64,000 bases of DNA. It comes from Burhinus oedicnemus. Its lineage: Eukaryota > Chordata > Aves > Charadriiformes > Burhinidae. The notes beneath the pieces were generated by a model. The model saw only the letters and a list, made by a program, of their open reading frames with translations, did not search any database and was not told where the DNA came from. This document shows positions 48,601 to 61,372 of the stretch, piece after piece (the first letter of the stretch is position 1; every line of letters starts with the position of its first letter). A program made the translations under genes and the position numbers. The stretch is taken from NCBI GenBank assembly GCA_008921705.1, contig VFFE01007635.1:597673-661672 (forward strand), in the 5' to 3' direction.

Positions 48601-51600
48601 CCATAGAGCAGGTGCTTGCTTCTTGCTCAAAATTAAATCATCTTTAAGCCCTGATACAGAAGAAAAATTGTCAGCTCTTCTGTGTTGTCTTTTTTTTTTT
48701 TTTGACGTTGGAACAAAGCCTGGAGTCTTAAGCGTGTTGGAGCATCACGTTTCTCCGAGAAGAGCATCTTAATGAATTTCAGTAGAGCTGAAAATGAAAA
48801 AGTAATTTGTGCAACTTACAAGCATGTTGGGGATGAGTAGTCTGTGCACAGCTGCTGATTGTAACTGTGCTTGCAGCATTCCCCTGTGTCTTACAATCCT
48901 TAGAAAGCTGTGGGGTCTTTGTTGGTGAGCCCTACTGGAGTTCTCTTTGTTTACCAATAACCGTGAGTCCAGCTTGAAGTTATTTGGTGGTCATTTCCCA
49001 TCTTTGTATGTGGAGGTGTTTTATCAGTTGAAGTTTTGCTCCCCTAGTTGTACGGCACTACAGTTCTAGCTGGGATATGCGTCTCCCTACATTAGTTATT
49101 TTGTGGAACTTCTCCCAAACTGGAAAGAGAAAGTACTTGGTATACAGATAAGGCTTTTCCTTCTGTGATTGCTTCCAAGAAGTATACAATTCATGTGTGA
49201 TGCCCCCCCCTCCACCGCCCCCCAGATAGCCTGTGAAATTCCTATGTGTGACCTGTGTTATTTTCATGACATCTCAGCTTTTGACCTTGTCAGATTCATG
49301 AGCTATATGAGACTGGACCTTATCAAGGCTTGCTTAAGAGAAGTTTGTGTTGCTGTGGGTAGCCCAGCACGCAGCGTGACACATGGACTTGTGTTCTGTG
49401 CCATAGAGGGCATGCCAGGGAGTGAAAGCTCCATCTTTTACATCAAATCTCACATTGAAGGTCTGAACAAGAGAAGGCTTGAACTGGTCTATTACAACCA
49501 TCGAGTGAGGGTTTATCAACCTTTATAATCCCACTGATCAACTGTAACCATTAAGAGACCAACAGCGTTCTTTGCAAGAACTGGAACGACTGTCCAGGTT
49601 TCCTACAAAGATTACAGTAGAGGTGAGTATGTTCTCCGTAAGTCATAACCCTTGCATTTTAGTTTGATGTTCTCTGCTCTTTGCTATTTCCTCTTCTGGA
49701 GCACTAAACTGAGGAAGCTGCACTTTGTCGAAGTGGCCAGATACTAGCAGTAATCAAAGACATCGCAATATATAGTTTGGCTAGTGGCAAGTACTTGAAA
49801 TACTGTACTGGGAATTGATAAGGTTCTAACAATGGTAAGATCTATTTGCTACATGAAAAAAATCTGTTTCCTTCTGCTCTGAAGCAAATCCATTGGAGTG
49901 TAAGAACTGTGACAGTTAGTCAAATGGTTTGGCTGCAAGCAAAAGCATCGTGGCTTCAGCGCATTTTGGAATAGCCTCCAAAACACCATCTCTGTACTTC
50001 TTTACATTCACCACATGAGGGACGATGTGGTCTTGTCTCCTAGGTATATAGTAGAAATTCTAAATGTGTTGGATGATTAACATTTTGGATGAGATATTAT
50101 TTTGATACCAAGGAGCTTAAAAGTTCCCTTCATGGGGACCGAGGTTTCACCATAGAGGCTGAATCTGCTCACTCTGTCTGGTTTGACAGCATTTAGATGG
50201 AGATAATTTCATGTGTACAATGCAGATTGAACAGAACCAACCTTTCCAGCTGCCTTCAAAAGCAGTAATTGAACAAAGAAAGTTGTTTGGAAGAGTTAAA
50301 GATAAGCACTAAAATAAACTGTCTTTTGCTGATACGTAGGAGGACCAGCGAATATAGCAATTTTTTTCCCCTTTGAATTTGTATTTGAATTTGTTAAGGT
50401 GTTAAAGATTCCACAGTCTGTGCTGTGTGGCAATAAAAACTCTATTCCATTATCTGTTTATAGTGTTTAAGGACACCTAGCTGTGAGAGATGCAGGCTGC
50501 CTTGGAGGTACATGACCTTTTTTCTTTTTTTTTCTTTTTTTTTTTTCTTTAAAGATATATACGATCATGTCCTGAACTACTCTGCCTGTGATGTCTTTAT
50601 GTTGTGGTGCTTACTGGCACAATACAAGACTATCCGTTTTCCTTGGACGTAGGCTTTAATTGTAGTTTCTGGTGAATCAGTTAAGTATTGCTCTTGCTTT
50701 CTAGCTGGCATCCTAAAACTAAGTGGCCAAAAAATAGACCTGAAATAAATGCGAACCTTGCTGAAATAAATGTGAGCCTTTCCACAGAAAGGGATCTAAG
50801 GTGGAAGGGAGGCAGAAAGAGAGGACAGGAGGGAGCCACGTTTCAATACATGTTCTCACTTTGGCATCTTCTGTCTCGCTCTGGGTTATACTGGCTGTCG
50901 CCCTTTCAGATTGAGCCATTCTAACCTGCTGTATTTCAGAAGCCTCGCTGGACTGTGAGAGATAGGATTTGCCCGAGGAAGCAGGTGCCTGGTTCATCTT
51001 TACCTTTTATTGTTCTGGTAACCCTCCCTTGGAGCAGTTGCTGTCTGATGGTGTTTGTTTAGAAACTGTAGGCGTATAGGCTCCGGTTGTAAATCGGAGT
51101 TGAGAGGCGGTGAAGGCAGCCGCCTATCTCTTCCCTCTTGTGCAGCCCCTTGCTTGGGACTAGGGAGGGTCCGTCCCCTACAGAAACTCTCGGTGATGAA
51201 AACAGTGGGATTTCACAGCGCAAGGGAGCATTGGTTTATGGCTCTGTGTATAGTCTCACAAGGGAACGCTGTTCAATAGGCTTCAAAGTGATTCAGCCAT
51301 GGCGTAACCGTGGCTGTGGCCACATGTAATATAGCCTGTAGCTCTTTAAAGAGGATTAGCCTTAGATCAGGGACAGCATTCATTGCTGGATTTCATGTAA
51401 AGTAGAATATGCTAATGAAATGGAAATTTCTACAGCAAACATTGCATAATATTGTAAACCTCAAAATTGGGCATTGTGTCTTGGTATCTCTGCTGGAAGT
51501 CAAACTTCTATATTCTGTTCGTTACTTGGAGAGAAACTGAAGTTTGTAATATCGCCACAAGCTCTCCATAGTAAATTAAGGTCTAGTTTGCAGTTTTAAC

Positions 51601-53690
51601 AAGCAAAGTTAAACACAAAACAACAAATGTTTGAAGGTAACTTTTCAAACAGTGTTGAATGCTTCAATGATGTCGTAGCTCTCCAATAGAGACAAAACCC
51701 ACCACATCTTAAAATATCTTCATTTGGGTTTTCTGCAATGGGGGTAGGCTTGATTCGATCCTGTGTTCTCTCCCCGCCTGCCCTTCTGTTGCTTTAAGCA
51801 CCATGTTTGGGCTTCCAAGAGTTTCAGCATCAAGTCATGCAGAGACACAATATTTCTGACATGCGTTTCTCAGCCATTTCATCTTCTTAAGGCACTTTCT
51901 ATCTGTACATCAGCCTCAGTTGGCAGTCCAGTAGGCTTGTTGATTAGGCTCTCCTATTTCAGTTTTATGCCAGTCTTTTGAATGCTTGAAGTTTAATATT
52001 GTATAGATGTAAAAAAAAGCCCCCAAACTTCAAGGGATTCAAACTGTGTAAGTTGAGACGTTGTGAAGGATTTTGTTTGCAGAAGGTCATGAACATCTCT
52101 CAGAAAACTGTTTTAGTGGGAGCACTGGGAAATCACTGGCCACTTCTCAAAGTGTTTTGTTGCATGTAAAGAAACCCTTTCTTACTCTATTAATGCGCTA
52201 TATGTAGTTTATTAAAACTCGAATAATTTTTATTTTTCATGTCATTTACTTGTAAGTTTCACAGGAAATTTGTTATGCTGATTTGAAGCTGACTCGGTGC
52301 CTGGACTTGAAACCTTTTGCCCATGGAAGCATTTAGACCTGCTATGGGTGCTTTCCTCCTCGCACAAGTAAGCAGGCATTCATGGGAGGCTCCGTCTTAC
52401 CAGCCCAGCGGTGTGTATTCGTGACCTGGGATTTGCTGCCCACACAGCACATTCAGACAAATGCTAGATATAAAATACAGTGGTAGGCATTACATACCTC
52501 GAACGATGGGCCATTTTGCTTTTGCTTCCTTACGAGTGATGACTTGAAGCACCTCATCCTAGTCTGCTGGGAAATAAAAGCCTTTGGGAAGAAGGTCTTT
52601 CTGGCTCTGTTTCCAAAACGTGCGCTTTCATTACTTAGTAGTTTTTTATGTCCGCGCACCTCCATGTCTTAGGATTTTGTTGTTCTGGGATTTATTTTTT
52701 ATGGGAGTGGATCGGTGTTTTGGTTTTGTGTGTGGTTTGTTTTTTTTTTTATTATTATTTTGCCATTTGGAAGGGGTTTTTTTTCTGTAGACGTGGAGGG
52801 TGGTGATACATATTCATGAAAGAGAAGTCTTTCCAGCCCTTGCTCGCATTGACAAAGACTTAGCTGTTCCACACAGCAAGCTGACTGGAATTGTGTGGGG
52901 CCTGCCTGACCAGATTAGAGCAAACAGCAAGCTTATTCCTGCAGTCGTCAGGCCTCCCCTTCCTAACAATTTCCCCAATTGTCATTTTGACAAGGCTGTC
53001 ATTAGGTGATGGCTTCTTTTGGCCATTTTCAGATAAAGATAATTTCCTTAACTTCCATTTTATTTGACAACAAGTAGTTTGGGAGAGAAAGGAAGTGCTT
53101 CGGTAGTTTATGGATTAAGGGTTTGTCACTTCAAAGGCATCTTTGATCTAAAAATATGTGCTGTACCAAATTCATTATGCCTTTTTTTTTTTTTTTAGAA
53201 CTTTTTAATTTATTGATCTGCCCCTCAATTATTCCCTTTTTTTGCATCCCCTAGAAGTACATGAGATAGCAGTGGTGAGGGGAAAGCACCCAAATGGCCT
53301 CTCTAAAAAGTCATGACCAGGGCAAAACAACAGGTGCTTTTGTTCGGCACCCAGTGCCGGCTCCATCACAGATCTGGTTCTAGCCAGAGGTCTTCCCTGC
53401 TCCTGCTCCGGGAGGGGTGTGAGCCTGGGTGTAGAGCTCGGTTAAAAACTGGGAGACAGAGAATATGTTTTATAAGGAACGGCTTATTGTACATTTTGTA
53501 TTTGTCTGGGCCACTCCTCTGGTATAATTGAACAGCATAAAAACATGGATTTTGGGCAGCGAGCATTTAGCCAATTGGAGTTTGTGTCGTTCGGAGATCA
53601 GTTTTGACTCCCTGGTAGCCCCTTCTGCCAGCTCCATGTGGTGGGCAGTTGCCTGTAGTTTTGGCTTGTACAACTTTCTGTGGGTGATCA

Positions 53691-53709
53691 CCCCCCCCCC
53701 GAGGGGGGG
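53691..53709. repeat. C10-GA-G7 homopolymer hairpin
   Basis: Ten C, then GA, then seven G form a self-complementary homopurine/homopyrimidine stem with almost no loop. Confidence 0.9.
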
Positions 53710-53995
53710 CTCCTACAAAAGTGCTGGCAAACGACCTTCTCTGATTAAGGGTAGCTCTGGAGCGCCTCTTTTTAAAATAGGAGTAACTTTACTGAAGCTC
53801 TGTTTTGTGTCTGTGCTGCACTAAGAAATCCCAAACTTCATTCTAACAAACAAAACCAGAAAAGCTCTTTTCCTGGTGTGGTTGCAACTTAAATGCTCTT
53901 CCACAAAGCACTGAGCTCAGCTTTGGAGCAGGCAGGTGCAGCAGCCGTTGAGTATGTTGCTTACCCGACCCTGTCCGCCTGAGGAGGCACACTCC

Positions 53996-54053
53996 GAGTT
54001 GGACTTGATGATCCTGATGGATGCCTTCCATCTCGATATATTCTGTGATTCTG
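53996..54053 (+). mobile_element. CR1 LINE terminal fragment
   Basis: The 3' end only: GAGTTGGACTTGATGATCCT followed by TGCCTTCCATCTCG and ATTCTGTGATTCTG. It lies in the ALPK1 5' region. Confidence 0.85.
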
Positions 54054-57000
54054 AAGTGCAGGTCTGCACGGGCAGAGTTTCTCTTCGGGTACTTGGTTTG
54101 CTCCACTGCAGGGAGAGAGGGATGTGGTGGAGGTTTGAATATGGATCAAGAGCCGGGCTTTTGCAAGGCCTGCCTTAGCTGTGTCAGGCACCGGGCTTCA
54201 CTTTGACCCCTCCTCTGCTTTTTAGGGCTGACAAAACTCTATTCTTTCTTATAGCAGTGTAAATCCATCGTGGTAGCCCATTATGCTAGCCTTATTCAGG
54301 CTTAGCTGAGGCTGGGATTTGTTCTGTATTAATATTAATATCTGTTCTACCTAATTACTTCAGCTTCTTCTGTAATGTTACCTCCGTATTATACCCAGCC
54401 GGCTAACCACCTCCTTGCTGCTGGAGGCTGTTCTTGATCCCATTTCTAAACAGAAGCACTTCTGCTTCAGCTCTGGCTGGGGTAGCTGTGCAGAGGCTGG
54501 CTTTTTTTTTTTCTTTTTCTTTTTTTTTCTTCCTCCCCCCTTTTGCCTGCTAATTGGCTGAGACCACCAGAATTTGGAGGACACAGATGTCACTGATAGT
54601 TTGCCTAGGGAGCACATTCATGCCCATCTGTTGCAGTCTAGAAGGCTGTTCATATATCCACAAGGCCTTCATTTAATTCTTGTCAGAAAGTAATGTAAAT
54701 CCAGTTTACCTCAGAGGTCACAGCCAAGATTTATGCCAATGAGCCCCCTGCAATTTACACACACTGTAGTTGTATAGGATGAAAAGAAAGCCTTTCATGT
54801 TGGTGCATATTAACAAGAAAGCTTGCCTTAGGAGAAGCTTTTTGATTGAGGTTCTTCCTTATTTTAATACAGCCAATGCCAGTTGGTATATCCAGCTTTA
54901 CCAAAAGAAGGCATCTAATCTTTAAGCCAGAGAAGTAAACTAAATAAATAAATAAAGCAAGCCCCTAGCAAAGTGATTTTTTTTTTTTTTTAAACCATCT
55001 TTTCTCTTTCATGTTGCAAAGTCTCCGCGTACTGAAAAGAAAGGTAAATGCTCTAGGAAAACACAAGCATGCGTGCATTGAAATAGTCAGGAAACTGAAT
55101 TTGCTTTTTGTGGAAGACGGTATTAACTCAATCACTCAAACCTTTGCTAAATTATTGTAAACATGTTTTCTTTTTAGGTTTGTTTCTCCCCCCCTCCCCC
55201 CCCAAGCTTCCAAAACTGAAAATAACATTGAGCCTGTTATTTTTGACACATGCAGTGAGAAGGACTCCAGAAAGCTTACGCGCAAATCTGCAGGAGGGAG
55301 AGCAGCTGAGGGTGCCGTACGATGTGCATGCTCTCTGTTAGCTGCTGAAGGAAGAAATACCAGCCTCAATGTTCAGTCGCCCTTCTAGGGACAATCTTTT
55401 GCAACTTTTTCAGTTTCCCTACAGAAAGCAAGTGGAGACAAAACAGCGTAATAGGGAGTGAAGATGAGATCGTAACTCCATCACCTGCAGGAGAGGCTGC
55501 AGCTAGAATAGATCCAGCACTGCCTCTGTGTCATGATTTCACCCCTGTCCTCCTTATTTAGCAAAAGGCTATACCAGCTTTAAAAGCGCCTTCCAAAATT
55601 AGTGTGAATTCGTTGACCTTAGTGAAGCTGTGTGTAGATAGGCCCCCGGTACACCATGAGCTGCTGTGTGCAGGCTTCGTGTTGGGCAGTTAATTACTTG
55701 ATTTTTAGAGCAAGGAAACCAGATTTCACAGAGTTGGAAGCAAGGATTCCTGCCCCAGCACACATGAAAAATGCTGTCCTGCCACATGGTGTTGGCATGG
55801 CTAACGTGTACAGGAAAGCCTGTTGAATTGAACTGGAAGGAAAAGCTAGAAGTGCAAGCGATGCAGAAACTTGAACTGCAAAATAGCTGTTAACCAAAGT
55901 ACTTAAGAGTGTTTCTTTTTTATTAAAATTGCTTCTAAGAGCAGGCAGAGAAAAGTAGAACACAAAGATGGATCAGGGTGTGCCAACAAGATTACAAGGG
56001 GGATTCAGAGTTGGGCGCCTCTGCTTCTTTAGGCTCGGTGTAGTTTGAGGACGTTCCTTTCATTTATGCTGGCTCCGCTCAGAGGGATCCTCCTTCCTTT
56101 TCCCTGGTTTGTCCGGACAGTGGATATTACCTTGGCAGACACTTTCAAATGTTACAGGCGTGAAAATCAGTATCATTTGCATGGTATCATAATGACCGGA
56201 GTGGTTTGGGATTAGGAGGGAGGAGAACAAGGCATCAAAATGAAAACAGGGCTCAGATTCTAAGTTGCAGTGTAGCACTTAAAATAATTAAAATGTTTAT
56301 TTGAAAGTCAAAACAGCCTCAGTCATAAATAACTATCCATTCCTCGATTGATTGTGTTGAGTCCCAACCGAGAGCTCTGGGAATAAGGTTTATTTGCTCC
56401 CTGTTGGGATTAATCCATAAATGTAGTCTCCACATGGAACTCATCAGGTCTTTGCTTCCTCTTCATTAGTCTCCCTGGAACTGGAGGGTAGCCTGAATAA
56501 GATGAAAATTAGGATAATATATTTTCAGAGAGAAAAGGTCTGGTGATCTCTAATTTGTGTTTCAGGACCATAATGCTGCGGAAAATTTCGCAAATGATGT
56601 TGTCTGAAAAACCAACGCTTGTTATGCTTGCTGTATTTGAAGTTTGAATGCGGCAATTACATCTTCTTTTTCTTAAAGCCTCCAAAGCTAATTGTGGTCT
56701 TAAACTAGCTAGATTGACTCCCAGGCTTCATTCTGTCCACAGTAGAACTTAAAATTCCTTTCTCTTGACAGCTCTTTTGGTCTTCTACCCCAAGGGCTCT
56801 GAAATGTCACAGTATGGCCCATTTCTTGTTAAAGAGATCATTTCACTGTAGCCCACCCAATTCCTTCCTCCCTCCCTCTTGTTCTGAACCTCAGCTCTGG
56901 TTAGAGGGCAACCACAGAAAAAGACTTTCTCATCCCCTGAGACCTTTGTAAGGTGGTTTTTTTTCATCATATTTGTTCTAAGAAGCTATTTTAATCCAGG

Positions 57001-59361
57001 CTTCAACCAGAAATGGCAGATATTTTTTTTTATCATTTCTGTTTTAAAGCGTCTAACATTTACATCAACCATTTAAAAATACTCTGTGCCCAAAGCTGGA
57101 GTAAAGGAGCTGTCACCAAAAGGTGCTTAGGTCCTCAGTCTGATGCAAAAATTGTTTTTATTATGTGTTTTGATAGTGTTAGCTACAGCATTTGTTTGTG
57201 CATCCTTAGAAAACATTTTTTTCTATACAGTTTTGCAGCCTATCGAGCTGCAGTTTTTATCACTTCTCAAAGTACTGTTTGTTAGGATTTAATGTTACTT
57301 TAAGAAAGCTAATTAATAAGCATTGAGAGGGTTCTAAAGGCCCCTGAAGTTTTTGCTGGTTCTGCTGTTTGGCTTTAGTCTCAGGTCCTGCATTTGCCCC
57401 AGGTCTGTAAGCTGCATGCTTGGTTATTTTCACGTCCCAGCTGTCATTCAATGCTACAGCTGTCACAAAACACAACTTACAAAGTGGCATCTGTGTAAAG
57501 GATGCTGCTATAGTTTAAAGCTCTTTGGTGCATTTTAAGCTGATTTTATGATGCGAGTCATTGCCCCTAGTGATGGGTCTCAAAAGGCTATCTTCCTTCT
57601 GAGTACTAATGTACAGTTTATTGCACTTTTCGATATGGTTCCAGCACTTTGTTGTCGCTGCTGTTGTAAATCATTATTTATTACTTGAAGTGTCCTTGCT
57701 GTTTATTCAGTTCTTTGGAAAAATGTACTTGAAGAAAAATTTCTCGCTTGATGACATTCATATATCACTGTTATAGATCTGGCAGTTTCCCGGTGAGTTA
57801 AATCTTTACAATCCTAGGAAGCCAAGTGCTGTACTTCTACACTAATTTAAGCTTCCCCGCTAAGCCCCGGCAGTTCTTTGTGAGACTGGCAGTCTGTGTG
57901 GCTCACAAAGCCACGGGGCCCTCCTGCTTACAGTAAAGACCCAGTGGGATCTTCCAGGCTGCAGCACTGCAGCCCTCCGGCCTTTCCACGAGCTGGGTGT
58001 AAAAGACTAATTTTGGGCTCTGGACTGCAACATAGGTCGATAAGTTGGAGCATGTCTCTTAAGTTCCCTCGGATGCTTTTAATGCCATGTTATTTTTTGT
58101 AAAGGCAAGTATCCCAGCACTTGTTTGCTTTAGTGCATCTTCATAGAAAATTGTGTTTATGAACACGTATTTACCAGGGCTGTGAGGTGGCAGGCTTTCT
58201 CTAGCATTCTTCTGCACGCTCTTGAAGCGGTCACCTGCGCTGGGTCAGACTAGTGTTCGCAGTGGATCCGAGATATGTGTATATGAGCTCGGAGGTTACT
58301 AGAGAAGACTCCCACGAAAACGAGGTTTTTGAGAAATCAATTACACAAAGGAATGGAGTCAGGGCCAGATGGCAGGGATGCTTCATCCCAACCTGGGAGG
58401 TACTCGTGGGACAGCCGCACACTCCTTCCCACAGGGCTGGGTAATCAGATAAATCAATTAGCAGATGTCAGTGCAGTTAACAGAGCAAGCAACGCTAGCA
58501 TAGGTGTGTTACTGTGATTGTAGCAGAGGGGGCTGCTTCTCTTTTCCCTGATGGATAACCGGCAACTGGATCAGCTTTTCTAGACCTGGCAGGGTAGGAG
58601 GGGAGAGGACTCAGCTTTTGCTGAGAGTCTGTTTTCTGGGTGTTGTCAACAGGTTTAGATGTCTGTCCTTGCTGACCTGGAGGTGCTTAGGGAGAGGGGA
58701 CCTTTGTGAACTAGGATGTGGACTAGGACCTTGTGGTGTGAGCAAATCCCATCAGTGGTGACCTTTTTTTTTTTTGAGTGATTTTTGCCAGTGACAGATA
58801 TTTCAACCCCGTCTCCTGGGGGAACTTTGGACGATGCTGTAGCTGTGTCTCCAGCCCTGTCTCTGGCTCTGTCTCCTTTTGCTACTGACGGGAGCCCCTA
58901 AATGGGCCCTGTGCCTCCATCCCTTTGGCCTGCGGGGCGCGATCCCAGCACCCTCTTACCAGCAGCCAGCCATGGTCACCTGGCTCAAACCCTGCAGGAT
59001 GATGCCCTGCGTGGAGTGGTCCTGCGCGCTCTTACTTGGAGCTTAAAAAGATGGAGCATCCTTTCTGGGTTTTCCTTCTGCTTTGTTTCTTAATGCCCTG
59101 TCCCAGGATGGGGAGTGAAGCCCTAGGAGAGGCCTTCAGCTCTAAATTCTGCTTTTGTAGCTTTCTTTTAACTTTGCCATGCTTAGGAGTTGTATTTTTG
59201 GACGGTGTTGATACCTGCATGTGCACCTGGTGTTTTTCAAAACAACTCTAAATCCTCCTCGAGGGAGGCATTTATAATACAAAAGCGACTGGAGAAAAGG
59301 AAGGTAGAAATATCAACTTGGGCAGAGCTCAGTCCGATGCTGTACTGTTGAGAATCCCTAC

Positions 59362-59442
59362 ATAGGGAGTTGGACTCGGTGATCTTTAGAGGTCGCTTCC
59401 GGCTCGAGATACTCTATAGTTCTGTTCTGCGATTCTGATTCC
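59362..59442 (+). mobile_element. CR1 LINE terminal fragment
   Basis: The 3' end only: GTTGGACTCGGTGATCTTTA, GGTCGCTTCCGGCTCGA and a tail ending TTCTGCGATTCTGATTCC. Confidence 0.85.
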
Positions 59443-60572
59443 AACTAGAGGATGGTTTATACCCTCCAGAATGTGAACTCTACAGTCTGCTTTTGCAGCT
59501 GGTTGAGTACTGTGCCAGGACCTTCTCATGCCATGCTCTGGAGTAGAAGGAAGCCCTGCCGAGGTGCTGCACGGTGCGGGTTGCACAGAAAGAATTGACA
59601 CCAGCAAAACACCTCTGAGATCACAAAGCCAAGCCTCAGGCGCTAGGAAATGCTGAGTGTTTAACAGTGTTAGTCTTGCCGAAGTTTTTATCCATGGCTC
59701 TGTATCTAGCTGATCTTTTGCTTGTCCACCCTGCTCTCCAGTTGCTCTTATGTGCCTGTGCTCCTGTCCTTAGCCACCCTTTTACGGCTACATTTTTAAT
59801 TTCTTCTTTCTGTGACAGTTGTCTGCAGAGTCAGTCACAGCCCCACTGACTAGCTCCTGCCTCCAGGCTCTTTGCTGATGAATCCCATCTTTTGCCCTGC
59901 TCCACCTGCCCTTCCACGGCAGGCTCTCTGATCCTCTCTGCTTTCGCATGAGTGCATCTCTTTTTGCCCTCTGCTTTTCAATCTGGCAAGCTTGCTCTTA
60001 CTTGGTGCTGTTGAGAACACAGGCTGTCTGCCACCAGCTCCGGGATCCAGCGATCCCAGAGCTGCAACAGAAAGGAAGAAAACTGCCTGGAAATCTAGCT
60101 GGTAAAATGTAAATCGTTTCTCATCAGTAGAGCAAACTGTGACTGTATGTGTGTTCCTTTGTACTCCCCTTCCTCCTTCATAGCCTTACTGTTTCCTCAA
60201 TTTTAGAAATGTTTTCACAAAGACTGTTTCTGGCTACATTGCTTTGAACTGTGGGAGTAGTTTTTTAAGTGAGACCATCACAAAATTGGTGGAAAAAAGC
60301 CCCAAAGTATTTCTTTCGTGCTTCATTTTTGAAAGCTGCTCGACTGTTTTGGCAGATGCTGAGGCAGATACCTGGAATAGAATTTGTGGGTGGTTTTTTT
60401 TTTTTCTGCTTCGCCACTGGCAATGTCACCTGGTCTGATTGTGGGAGACCCGACTGTGACAAAAACAAGCCTTGAGTGTGGTTGATAAGATGGGCAAAAG
60501 CCCCCAGTCTGTTCTTTCACAGAGCTGGTGAAGCTGTCATCAACTCCAGCGCTCATCCTGCAGGCCTGTGGC

Positions 60573-60600
60573 TTTTGCTGATGCTGCAGCATCAGCAAAA
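60573..60600. repeat. Perfect 28-bp palindrome
   Basis: TTTTGCTGATG, CTGCAG, CATCAGCAAAA: the 28 bases equal their own reverse complement. It carries two outward-mirrored TGCTGA units resembling Maf half-sites. It lies 680 bp upstream of the ALPK1 start codon. Confidence 0.95.
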
Positions 60601-61137
60601 AGACACTTCATTCCCGTGGGCTCCCTCAAAGACCATTTTTGCGCCATCTCCTTAACCAAACCATGGGAGGACGGCGTCTTGTGTGGCATGAGCAAGGCTA
60701 GCGTGAGAGGAGGTGAGAGAGCAATGTGCTCCTGTCCGCTGGGGTAAAAGAGATGGCCTCCGTGGTCTGGTAGACGCAGGCAGCATCCTCTGCGAGTTCA
60801 GAGTGCGCACGGCTCTGCCATTCAATCCCGGCTAACAGTGTGCGACAGCCTGAGCCTCCCAGGTGCAAAGGGCTTCGGCACAGCCTTGCTAGTCACTTCC
60901 CTGCTTGGGGTTTCACGGCTCCATTGAAGAGCCCAGCCTTTCTCCCTGGCACCTCGGAGATGTTCGCCTCACACAGTTTGTCACCGAGACCCTGCAGTAA
61001 TTTCACACACTCCTCTAATAAAGTCCTCAGAGGCTGTCATGTATTTTCATATATTTCCCCTATTATTTCTCCCTGCTTGAGCCTTTCAGATAATTGATGA
61101 TACTTTAGTTAATCATTTTCCCCCTCCTTTGTTCACC

Positions 61138-61139
61138 AG
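61138..61139 (+). other. ALPK1: Candidate acceptor of the ALPK1 start-codon exon
   Basis: TTTTCCCCCTCCTTTGTTCA followed by CCAG gives a strong polypyrimidine tract and acceptor 112 bp before the ALPK1 ATG. A weaker alternative is TTCACAG near 61231. Confidence 0.5.
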
Positions 61140-61251
61140 GTACCTCAGCCTTGAAGGGATCCTTTTCATTTAGAATCCGTGTCTTCTCTTAAGTAATTGA
61201 TCACCGTGCACCCGGGGACACCCAATTCACAGCCAAGCGGGATCAGCCTTC

Positions 61252-61372
61252 ATGAATAATCAAAATGCTGTGGCCACGCTGCTGCAGGAGTGCAAGCGAG
61301 CTCTGGACGCGCTCCTGTTGGCAAAGGCTGACACGGGTGAGGAAGACGAGCAAGAATACCGGCGGTGCCAAG
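61252..61372 (+). CDS. ALPK1: Alpha-kinase 1, first coding exon (gene continues beyond window)
   Basis: ALPK1 is the cytosolic receptor for bacterial ADP-heptose; on binding, its C-terminal alpha-kinase domain phosphorylates TIFA. Only the first coding exon is present: 40 codons plus one base, ending TGC CAA G before GTGAGG, a strong donor. The peptide starts MNNQNAVATLLQECKRALD and continues with LLL, an acidic GEEDEQE stretch and RRC, matching the start of vertebrate ALPK1 residue for residue at most positions. This is the beginning of the N-terminal sensor domain; the linker and kinase lie to the right of the window. Position and orientation (head to head with TIFA, after AP1AR) agree with the human locus and support the call. 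I found no second coding exon before 64000. Confidence 0.9.

Larger units (their letters stand above)
48600..61139 (+). other. ALPK1 5' region (leader introns) without coding exons
   Basis: A 12.5-kb stretch with no recognised protein-coding exon. It contains two CR1 tails, several poly-T and poly-C tracts (near 50518-50548, 49202-49212 and 54503-54530), a C/G hairpin and a 28-bp palindrome. Open frames such as the 119-codon one at 49169 resemble no family I know. Most of it is probably the first intron or introns of ALPK1. Confidence 0.5.

Noticed and set aside
49169..49528. 119-codon open frame in the ALPK1 5' region
   Set aside because: No recognised domain, no flanking splice or promoter signals that fit, and partly overlapped by an antisense frame. 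It is best treated as a chance frame.
53843..54191. Mutually antisense frames near 54 kb
   Set aside because: They overlap a CR1 tail and show no family resemblance.
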